Assembly: GCA_921293015.1 (NCBI GenBank) | Contig: OV121098.1 | Location: 13,243,016-13,307,015 of the forward strand | Length of the DNA stretch: 64,000 nucleotides | Direction of reading: 5' to 3' | Origin: Phorcus lineatus | Lineage: Eukaryota > Mollusca > Gastropoda > Trochida > Trochidae | Shown here: in pieces, positions 12,523 through 23,700 of the stretch | Position numbering within the stretch: position 1 is the first letter of the stretch | Layout of the letters: each line of letters begins with the position of its first letter | Notes under the pieces: model-generated | Told to the model about the DNA's origin: nothing | Databases searched by the model: none | Seen by the model: the letters and a program-made list of their open reading frames with translations, nothing else | Made by a program: the position numbers and the translations under genes

Positions 12523-12970
12523 CTAATGTCGGCCATCTTCAATTACAATACTTTAAAACTCCAGGATACTTTTATCAATAACTGACTCGTCGGCTTAATT
12601 CAAGAGAAAGAATCATTGATTTCTATGATTTGGTCTGGTTTATTTCATTAATTTATTTATTTATTTATGTTCAAAACATACATGATATACACGTTAGAAG
12701 AAAAGCAACATATAAATCTAAGTAATAATCACGGTTTTGTAATTGGTGTCAATGAAAATATAGATTTTGACTTTATATACATAATTTTTGCAGACATAAA
12801 TGCTAGTTTCAAGTACAAAATATGAAGTTCTTTGAACAACAGTTAAAATAGTTTCATCATTGGAGCAATCTCCTTGAAATTAGATCAAACCTATCACCTC
12901 AAAATCAAGCATTAGTTTGCTAAAATGAATGATCATATCAGATATTGGTCAAATGAAAATACGATTCTCA

Positions 12971-13453
12971 GCAAGGGAATGTCGTAAAGAGAAATATTCA
13001 TACAATAATGATCTATAACATCCAGAATGTTGAATTATAAGCATGGGAATGTCGTAAAGAGAAATGTTCATACAATAATGATCTATAACATCCAGAATGT
13101 TGAATTATAAGCATGGGAATGTCGTAAAGAGAAATATTCATACAATAATGATCTATAACATCCAGAATGTTGAATTATAAGCATGGGAATGTCGTAAAGA
13201 GAAATATTCATACAATAATGATCTATAACATCCAGAATGTTGAATTATAAGCATGGGAATGTCGTAAACAGAAATGTCCATACAATAATGATCTATAACA
13301 TCCAGAATGTTGAAGTCTAAGCAAGGGAATGTCGTAAAGAGAAATATTCACACTAGTGATATATAACATCCAGAATGTTGAAGTCTAAGCAAGGGAATGT
13401 CGTAAAGAGAAATATTCACACAATAATGATATATAACATCTATAATATTGAAC
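12971..13453. repeat. Tandem array, seven copies of a 70-bp unit
   Basis: Units begin GCAWGGGAATGTCGTAAAGA at 12971, 13041, 13111, 13181, 13251, 13321 and 13389. The inner copies are nearly identical, and the last two are diverged and slightly shorter. Each unit is AT-rich with CATCCAGAATGTTGAA near its end. No ORF spans it. Confidence 0.95.
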
Positions 13454-13779
13454 ACGTAAACATAATCTTAATATAGCTGCTAGTGATTGTCATAATATCA
13501 TATAATATCATAAAACAAATTAATTCGCTTGATTTAAGCGTTAGTCAAATCTCTTTAGATATGAGATAACGCTCACTCTTTAGCTGTCCATATGTATATT
13601 TGAATAATATCTTCCCAAAATATATGACAACATTAATAAGGGTTCTGTTTCAATGTGATGTAAATAAAACTAATTTACCGACGAGACAGAAAACGACCTA
13701 GTTATAGTGAGTTTACATTGGCTGTGATTATGATGATGTTCATCAAAGACAATGTAGCACGTTGCCTGATTGAAATATA

Positions 13780-15271
13780 CTATCCCAAAAAAGTAACGCA
13801 TAGGTGATTTTTCATAATTGAAATCGAAATATTTTTATTTGTATTATTTTTATTATCCAAAAAAGTAATGATATTGATGATACTGACGAGTTGCTTTCGT
13901 TTTTTTTCCAAAAATGGATCTTACATGGAAATGTTGACTTTGGTGAACATTTTAAGGGTAAATCAAAAACGCTTCGCCACAACGCAACACGTGCAATTAC
14001 GCACGTGAAAGTTTTGTGGAAAATGCATGCAGTGTGTGGCTATAAAAAGGGATGCCGCATTCGGATTTGCCACTTGTTTGGAGATTGATTGTAAGACACT
14101 CCATGGTGGCACGTCTTGACGCTATAACAAGAAACATCGCCATCGGAAGACTTCAAGCTGGAGAGTCCCAATGTTCGGTGACAGGACGTCTCCACGTTAG
14201 CCAGAGCACCATTTCAAGACTTTTCGACAGGTTCTTTCAGACCAACACGACAAATGACAGTCCCCCTTCAGGCAGGCCATGTGTCACCACACCAGCTCAA
14301 GATCGCTACATCCGGGGCATCCATTTGCGTTATCGCACAACTACTGCCGAGAGTACTGCAGGCAACATACCAGAACTGAGAAGAATTTCAAGCCAGACTG
14401 TAGGGAACAGCTTGAGGGAGGATGGATTGAGAGCCAGGAGACCCTACGTTGTCAACGTTCCACGTCGTCAACACAGTGCCAATCGACTTCGTTGGTGTAA
14501 CACAGTTGGTGTTTGGAATCTTCGCAACTAGCGCCTAGTTTGGTTCGGTGATGAATCCAGGTTCCTATTGCGGAGGCGAGATGGCAGAAACCGTGTTTAA
14601 TGGCGTCGGAACGAACGTTTTGCCGCTTACTGTGTTCTTGAAGTGGACAGATTTGGTGGAAGCAGCGTTATGATGTGGGCGGCGATATCGTACACTGGTC
14701 GCACCAATTTAATCCACGTTCATGGAAATTTGACGGTCGTACGCTACAGAGACAACATCCTGCAGCCACACCCCCTGCCCGTTATTGACGTCCAATGTGA
14801 ACTGTTCCAGCAGGACAACGCCAGGCCACATGCTGGACGAGTCACTGGAGATTTCCTCGCCAGAAACAACATTAATAAGTTCCAATGGCCGTTTCGTTAC
14901 CAAGATTTGAATGCAATTGAACATCTTTGGGATGAACTTGATCGACGTCTTCTTCAGCGTCAACAACAGCCTCAAACTCTACAAGAACTGGCTCTATTTG
15001 TGCAGCAGGAGTGGCAGACGATTCCAAAACCAACCATAGAACTGTCATCAACGCACAAGGTGGCCACAACAGATGCTAACTTTCTACGGACGTCTGTGAA
15101 ATATTGTGAAAGCCATATCTAATGTTTTTACGTAATTTCGTTAATTGATATTTCCTTAAATCTGATGTAAAAAATCACACTTGTAACTTCATTTCCTTTC
15201 AATTTATATGCGTTTGAAAATACAACAATTTCTCCTAACAAATCTGGCTATGCGTTTCTTTTTTTGGATAG
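13780..15271 (+). mobile_element. Tc1-like transposon, 1492 bp, complete ends but dead transposase
   Basis: Terminal inverted repeats CTATCCCAAAAAAGTAACGC and, read inwards from the right, CTATCCAAAAAAAGAAACGC are bounded by TA (13778-13779, 15272-15273). A second ATCCAAAAAAGTAATG motif at about 13856 repeats the terminal sequence internally. This resembles the IR/DR arrangement of some Tc1 elements, where transposase binds twice per end. The single gene inside carries two in-frame stops. Confidence 0.93.
14103..15122 (+). pseudogene. Tc1-like transposase with two nonsense codons
   Basis: One frame runs from ATG 14103 (or 14052) to TAA 15120-15122, broken only by TAG at 14529-14531 and TAA at 14598-14600. 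The order is an N-terminal helix-turn-helix (RNIAIGRLQAGESQCSVTGR..VSQSTISRL), the SGRPCVTTP linker, then FGDESRF, QQDNARPH and QDLNAIEHLWDELD. The last two Asp/Glu are 34 residues apart (DD34E). The catalytic residues survive, so the stops are the main visible damage; no frameshift was found. Confidence 0.92.
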
Positions 15272-17514
15272 TATATAAGTCACTTAAAGAAAGCTAAACA
15301 AATCTTAGCAATTCCAGCAATAATTTAATTAATAAGAAGAGTTAAAACGTAACAAATACGCTCAGGCTTTCCCCATCAACGATCGTATTGCAACCATAGT
15401 CGTATTTTCGTATTCCTTTTCTGAATAAAAAGCTCAAAATATATTTACACTGACATATAAACTATCAATTTTTAATCAAAGGGGCAGTAGCATATGAATA
15501 ACGAAATCGAATATAAACGACAAGGCACGAAAATGTTTTAATCAAACGAAGCAGTTAAAAATCGACCGTACTATGATCGGTTAAGCTATGGGGATCCATT
15601 TCCCTACTTCAAATTATTAAAGGGTATTCACACTAAAATTGCTACTAGGAATGATTTCTTGATACTTTCTTGACGATTTCTTCAACAACCACGCATGACC
15701 GGTATGAGATATTAGATGCTTGACCCTCTAAGAAAATAAATATGACAAAAATTAATGTTGATTTATGAACATTTGAAGAAACAAATTGTTTAGCTACTAC
15801 CCCTTTAATATTTAAAAATAAGACATCCAAAAAGGCCATTCAGTGTAGCAAGATTAAGCAGACTTCAGTAAAGATACCAGTGACCTATATAGATCAACAT
15901 ATACCATGCAAATACGAAATGTCACATAGTGGTCCTGGAATATCTGTCTGGGTAAGGAAATGAAATCAGTTTTGTTATCCGTTATAAAACTTTTTAGCGT
16001 AGGGATAGTAAAACAAATATATTTACTAATTAATTGTAATTAGGTTACATCGATTTGACTTTATAATTTAAGACCTCGAGTTAGCAATAAGGGTAGACCT
16101 ATTTCAAGGTCTATCCCAATCTCATTATAATACAATCTGATATTGCTGTCCTACCTTACGCAGATTAGTGTAGTGGACCATGTAGATTTCATTTCAATGA
16201 GATTGACCTATTTCATTGTATCGTTTTGCAATTAAAAAACAAAAGATTGATAACATCCATATTTACCCTAAACATAAGTTAAGTGGGACTCAGGCATAAT
16301 CGGTCCATATTTGTAAACAGTAAATCAAAGTTAAAGAAACAATATAATCGATCATGAATTTTTTCCTGGATGTGAACCTCTGTCGTTTTTTTGTTTTTTT
16401 TAAATCGCTTAACAACAAACATGATAACAAATCACTAACGTCTTTCAGTTTCCCGATAACTTTCTTAGAGTCACCCGATTACTTAGGAAATAAAAAGGTG
16501 TCTAAAAACGACCAATTAGGACTTTAACGATTTTTACGACTTTCGATTAAGCTACGGTAATCAGTTTCCCTTAATGGAATGATTAAAAGGTGCCAAAAGC
16601 AGTTTTCGCTTAAATAATTTACATTAAACATACACATTTTATTATGCGGTAACAGTGACGTACTATTGTACGAAACGAATATAAATTTTTGTATAACCCG
16701 AGTGAGAGCGAGATATATTTTCAAATTTGTATGAGTTTCTTCAAACTCATATGACACATTTTCGACTTTTACAATATCTTCGAGATTAAAAACAGTGAAT
16801 GAAGTTTACGCTACGTAGTACAAATATATGAATGGAGAAAGTAGTCCTTCGTATCGTTCACAGAGGCCAAGGTAATTTTTTAACCAATCAGATACGCCAA
16901 AAGTGATATGTGCACATGTGTTCGTATCGAAAATATTAACTCGCTTATCATCAACCATATGGATAATAATGTTTTTAATTTCACATATTCGATAGATATA
17001 AAAAAACGACCTGCATTTCTTTCGATAGCTTCGAATGGTATTATGACGTCACAGAAATTCGCGCTTGAGAGATCGTTGCTAGGCAAAGTGATACAACGTA
17101 CATGCATGTGTGCACATATTGAAATGAAATCACTCCGTAAAGGTACGTTTAGTAAAAATGTTTACGTCCAAACTAAACTTATCTCCGTCTCGACATATGT
17201 CACATTTGCTTCTTAGGTACATGTTAGTCACCTGAAATTGTAAATTTGAGAAAGAAAATTCTTTCATTTTCTGTTTGGGTTATCTGGCATTTCTGCGGTG
17301 AATTACAATTATGTAAAATAAACTTCACACTTATAAAGGTAACATAAGATTGAGATAATCCTTATAACACATTTTATGAATTTTGTCATTCTATTCAAAA
17401 GTTGTGAATAATATCACATGATAAACCTAAAAGTCATTTTATAAAGATGAATATCTTTTGAAAAAACCACAAAGATTAAAGCTAAGTCACAAAATATTTT
17501 CGACAGGGTCAATG
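15272..17514. other. Intergenic DNA, no gene seen
   Basis: A possible 200-bp inverted-repeat element lies at 15609-15815 (ATTATTAAAGGG at one end, CCCCTTTAATATTT at the other). An imperfect snap-back pair lies at 16100-16210 (ATCCCAATCTCATT and AATGAGATTGACC). No polyadenylation signal was identified for the gene that ends at 17515 on the minus strand. Confidence 0.5.
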
Positions 17515-17798
17515 TCAATAGAGTGCGGGATCATTGTTTTCTGTCATTTCCGGTTTGGGAGCTTCTTCGGTTTTAGGATCTTCTTTAACGTACTTCCTTC
17601 CGCCCTTGTTTACTATGTATTTGTATGTCTTTTTCAGTTTATCCCTGCATGCAATTAAAACAACAACAATTAGAACCAATGCGCCTCCCCCTCCTGCCAC
17701 ACCAGCAATCAACGGGATGTTCTCTCCTTCTTTCACCTCTGGCACTTCCGGTTCCGGGCTTGTATTTCCGGTTGTATCGGTACTGCTTGAATCGCTCC
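17515..17798 (-). CDS. Receptor gene exon 6: TM segment and cytoplasmic tail
   Basis: Acceptor ACAATTTTAG, phase 1. Residues read SDSSSTDTTGNTSPEPE, then a Gly/Val/Leu membrane span, stop-transfer CRDKLKKTYKY and a Lys/Glu/Pro-rich tail ending at TGA 17515-17517. Confidence 0.78.
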
Positions 17799-20700
17799 CT
17801 AAAATTGTAAACCAACTGCAATGTGAAAAATATGTTCTATATTTCGTCTTAGCTTAGTTAAAGTCATTGTCTCATTTTTGCAAGGCAAATTGTAATTCAT
17901 GCCGGACAAATAGTTCGCCACTCACAGCAATCTTTCCCCTGACGTTTGCAACAATTTTCAGAACTCTGCAAGCATTCTAGCCCTCAATGATTAAGTTCAA
18001 ACTACCCTACCCTTTCCTAATATTACGTGTTTTGCGAGCGTTAGTCCTTACCACGTCATTTCGCTAAGGCCGTGACGAAGAACACATAAAATTTCCCAGC
18101 TGAATTTCCAATTTAAATAGCTAATAGCTTACCGTTTTTCAAATACTGAAATAAAAAAAAGGTGGTAAAATCAATGAAGAATGCGTCTGTCATAAGTATC
18201 GGCGCTACAATTACTAGATTTCCGGTGTTTCGCACTCGCGATGGGATTGCACTTGATTCGGTACCTCATCGATCTGAAACGGCTTACGCCAATAAGCTTC
18301 TTCATCCAAAACTGTAAAACGGGCATAAAAATGAAAATCTTTGCAAATACGACAGGAAATATTCGTGTTAGTGATCAGATTTTGTTCGTGAAGAATTGTT
18401 AGTTCAGTTTAGTTGCCTTACAAAAATGAGACTATGACTTTAAGAAGTTATCAAATTCTACTACAACTTACGGCTATGGTGCGACGCCACAAATTTATGA
18501 CGATGACGTCATAGTATGACGTCACATTATTGTGCAGTTGAGACGTCACAATAAGACAAGACTCAAAGAAATGCAAGCTTCAGCACACTTCTAACAATTC
18601 CGCTTGATAAATAATGATGAGTAATAAATAGAATACAATACTTCCTTTATATGATACAAAATGAACCAAATCCGTCAATTATATGGTATCAAGCTCTCTC
18701 ACGCGCGTAAAAAGAGCATATTATCTCGTTTTATAAAAGTGGTATTACGCGGAATTCCTTCAGCTCAATGATAAGTTGAGTTACCTGTTGAGGTTGGTTG
18801 GGAGGAAGGGGAAGACTCGGGAGGAAGAGAAGAGGGAACTGTACCGGAAGTGGTTGGGTCAAAGGTTAGATCAGCTGCGGGGAGGAATATGGTCATGTTA
18901 TTAGTCCAGCGAGCAAGGAAAACATTGGTAAAGTAAGACAAATCATTATAAATACGTTGGTACAGAATGTTTGTGAATACGAATATGATATGTGAGTAGT
19001 TAGCTTGGTGAGTTACATTGGTATAGTTCGACACGTGAAGAATAAAATGGTAGGGTAAATTCATTGAGTACGATTGAGTTTAAATAAATATCTAAATTTA
19101 GTCCTGTGAGTACATTACTTTAGCAAGCCCAAGTTGCTAAGATAACCACGTGACGTAAAAATGGTATACGGCTTGGAAGTACATTTATAGAACATCAATC
19201 TCATTAAAATCGATGTGTTCCGAGGAAAATATTTTTCATAACATTGACTTTATCGAGATTCGAACTCGTTCTGCCTCGATGTTCTGCAATCTAAAAAAGA
19301 TATCTGCTAAAGGTGGCAGGTGCTTGATGTTAATATATGAAGAATATTATACCTCTTTCATTAAGTATAAAAAAGGGAATTTATTGGCAATATTTCGACT
19401 CACTTGTACTGGTAGGAAGTTGCGTTGTTGTTGTAGGTGTAGTTGTTGTTGTTGTTGTTGTTGTCGTCGTCGTAGTTGTGGTGGTAGTGGTTGTAGTTGT
19501 CGTAATTCCTGAAAAACAACAACACATTACGTAATAATAATGATATTTACCTAATTGCTTCAAAATACAGAATTTACGGTCAGATGATCAAACCTGTAAG
19601 ATTAACATGAACATTCTTTGTAAATATGTTTATTGGGGTTGATAATTTATTTTACCATTATTTGTTTGCATCTGAAATAAAATGCAAGTGTTACGTGTGA
19701 CGTATGGACATTGAGTGAGTTGGGGTTTAACGCACCTTTCAAGATTATTTCAGTTATATCGCGGCTGCTAGTATTATTGCAGGGAGAAAGCCCGCAACAC
19801 CATTGTGGCTATGCATTGCGGTGAAACCTGCGAGCATCGGCTGGAACTAGCGAACCATGGGTGGTACTGCGCTGAAACTCTGTGCAGCATTGCACCCAAA
19901 CCTGACTGCGTGTGGAACAGTTCTCTACTGCAGACAAAGTTGCCGAGCCCAGCACGGTATTCGAACCACGGACCTCTTGATCCGAAGCCGAACGCGCTAA
20001 CCACTGCACTACCCACCCACCCTCCTCTCCCCTCCCCCCACCCCCCTCCCCCTTTTTACAATTTATAATTCATTATAGGAATGATGACATGCGTTTAAAA
20101 TTCTATTGCAAATTATTAGTTTTCATGTTGACTGAAGTCAGATAATGCAAACATTCATACAGCTACATACCGAAAGTTTGTTCAATTACCACTCTATCAA
20201 AGTGAAAATATCATGTAATTTTGATTTAGTATTGAGGTTATTAAAATTACGTCAGCAGAACAGACGAAGGTTAGTACATTGTCCGTGCATAAAATAGCCA
20301 TTCTTTTAACTTATGTTTAGGTCGTCTTTTACATCTTGCAAAATTTTGAATTTGGCATAATCTAATAAACACACGTAAACACGTAAATTTCGATTAAAAT
20401 GTTTCAAGTCGACTCTCCGAAAAACCAGTCAGCACAATCACTTTGAATAAACAAAAGGAAACAAACATGACATGACGTTTAAAGCTGTTAATCCCTGATA
20501 AAGGAATTGAGAAATTGTAAAAAATAAAAAGTAAGCTTTTCAAAATTTTGAACCCTGGTAACTTCAATGACCACCCAAAACTTTCATGGTTAACTGTGGG
20601 GTTGGATACACTATTGCATTGAAAATTCAACATTCTCAGTTTGTTTTTTGCAATTCTACGGTGCCTAAACTCATCCCGAAATACACGATATTAGCACTAG

Positions 20701-23700
20701 GAGTAAACTCTCTGTATGCAGCTGCATGCGATAATTCATTTAAACAGTAGCCTTCTGGAATCAATAAACGATAAGGCACGTGTGCTATTTTTATCATATT
20801 AAACCGAACCGTCATTTATGCTAAATTTCCTATGTTTTCTTTATGTTTAATCAACTTAAAGAGTAACTTACTTTCGACTAGTGACGTCACACCGGAACAT
20901 GTTAAGTCCCATGTAGTATTTTCACAAGCGAAGTTTACTTTTACGTCACCAAAATGTTGTGACGTTACGTTGAAAGTCCACGTCGAAGTGTAATTTAGAA
21001 TCGCGGAACTGGACATGTCGGCCATCAAATGCTCTGTGACGTAACCGGAAGTGACGCTGACACTGTGCTCATTCGTACAGTAATATCCCGTTACGTTTAT
21101 CAGCAAAGACAACTCTTCATCCAGTACCAAGTCCCCTGTATCCTTGTCTGTGCTGATGGTACAGGTCGGGGGTACTGGGAAGAGAAAAATATGTATATCT
21201 TCCACAGAAATGACATCCCTGACATAGACTTTGTCTAATTGTAGAAATCGTAAATATTCTTATGCAGACATGTTTACCTGGAGTTATGTAGTTGTAGATG
21301 TTTACAAGCCGGAAACAAAGAATTATAACATAATCTCTTAGGTACTTTTCTCAGTCTGATTAAAATCGACCGTGTTCCGAGGAATTAAAGGTTTTTAAAT
21401 TGACTCTAGTGAGATTCGAACTTACTCTATCAGAGGCTTTCCTCTCAGCAACGGTCTGAAAGCACCCTCGTAGCTCGCACGTTCTGACGCAATCTCAACT
21501 AGCCTATCACAACGATGCGGCAAAAGCCTTCGATATCAGTATATAGGGGCAAGTAACTCTCATTTACCATTTGTTAACCTTGATGGCAGCTATCCTTATT
21601 TTTAACGCGATGACGTGTCTGATCCGCTAATGACAAGGGTTTGGTGTCAGAACGTTCGAGTTACGAGGGTACTTTCAGAGCGTTGTTGAAAGGAGCCCCT
21701 GACAGAGTAGGTTTGAATTCCGCTAGAGTCAATCTTAAGAAACTTATATTCCTCGGAATAATTACGTGGAGACAAACGTGAAAGTTCTTTATACTCACAT
21801 GCGGCACTCAAAACACAGACCGGCGTAATAAGATCGGATCGGTTGGTCCCGAACACTGTCCAGTTACCTATATCAACAAGATCCACGCTTTGTATGGTCA
21901 AAACGCTGTAACTGGAATTCATGACGGCCTCGTACCCACCCAAGGGGGAGCAGATGGTTGGAGGGTTACAGATGATTACATTCTGACCCTCCGGTCTTCT
22001 CCAAACGAGACCTTGGTAACTTTGGTCTTCGATGTCAGCCGTCATCTTATACGATCTCTGGACAGTGGCCAGTTCGGGGCAAGTTGAATTCACTTGAAAA
22101 AAATGGAATATATTCACCAAAACAATTACAAAACTACCACAATTATTATATTCATTATTAAATCATTATGTGAATTATTGTATGCACTATGGAAAATCTT
22201 TGTGAAAACCGGGTTGTTCCATTTCTTATTTTGTTGAGTAAACAACAATGGTGTATCCTTAAAAATCAAACTTGGAAGGCGCGTAGAATGATCATTAAGA
22301 TATTACTAATGCAGCTTTTTTAGATGAATTCTTATTAAAATATTCTGTATGAAACTGACTGGATATGACTTTAATATACTCTGAAAAGAGAATGAGCAAG
22401 GGTGATAAGCAGGGTATCACATTTTCTACAATGGTCATTGAAATTACAGCATCTCTACAGTCTCAATAAAATGAGATCTAAAAGTGGCTCATTTAATTTA
22501 TGCATCCCACTTTATCGTTCTTTAAGATCCAAAGCAATTAATTTGAAGCTTATAGTTCCTGAGTCCGGAAATTGCCCTAAAGTACACAGCACAGCGTTCA
22601 TCATCCGTTAGCACAGCGTTACATCATCCGTTAGCACAGCGTTTGCGATGTTCACAATTTGAATGACTAACTGATTCTTCTTATATTTCTTTTGCCGGGA
22701 CACACAACTCTGTTGTGCCTGTAAGATCTATCGTCTGCTAGCCTCCGTTGATCTAAAATATCACATCCTAAATCTGTGTAGAAACAAACCCGTAAAAGAG
22801 CGATTCGCTTGATCTTATTTGAATAACATTGAGTTTCTCTCATAATAAGTTGCAGTATGATTGGTTGACGGAAACTCTTTCAGCCAATTCGTATTTTCCA
22901 GGAATCTTCGATTTCATGTGTATGGTCATGGAAAACTTCAACCCATAACCTCTGTATTCTCACGTCAATAAAACTTACAGAAAATTCCGAATCTTCAAGG
23001 CGACACAGTATAAAGAGTTAATGGGTTAATCCGTCATTACGCCTTCTTCATGACGTCAGTAATCATGTGATGAAAGTTTAGTTAACGTTTTACTTTCTTG
23101 ATTTGCGAAAGTGCATTAAATAAGGTAACACTGTCTGTTATATAAAACATAGTTTTTGTAATTGAAACTTGTGAAACATTCATGTAAAAAAAATTAAAAG
23201 TATAGGCACAATTTTATTTTGCCATCTAAATTTTGAAATTTGATCTTTCTTTTCCGCTTTACGAATCAAAACTTTGGTAAGACTCTCCACAGAGGTCGCT
23301 CAAGCCATAAAATACAAAACTAACCTCTATTCTGATACGTGCATTTCTCAGGCTAAAAAGTAATAAGAATGACTTAATGCGATTAAAGCCTATTAAAGGT
23401 ATGCCTAGCGGAAATCAAAATGTATTCGACTAAGAAATGCACTAAAAGGTCTTCTTTACAGAAATCTGTCATCTTATATAGAAACAGAATGAATGCATCT
23501 GTCTTTGTTACCACCAACAAGCCTTCTAAGTGTTTTCATTTGCTGAATTTGTCGGCTAGTTTGGGTTAACGTTTTGCCCGCGAGGGTGATCTCCTTTCTT
23601 TCGAGAAGAATGGCGTCAAACTACTCGCTTAAGCTCGGAGTTTATCACAATGATAAGGCAAGTAAGATAATATGTATTTCCTCACAACTTATTTTTTATT

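Noticed and set aside
12971-13453. CRISPR-like array
   Set aside because: The 70-bp units are contiguous with no unique spacers and the genome is eukaryotic; it is a minisatellite.
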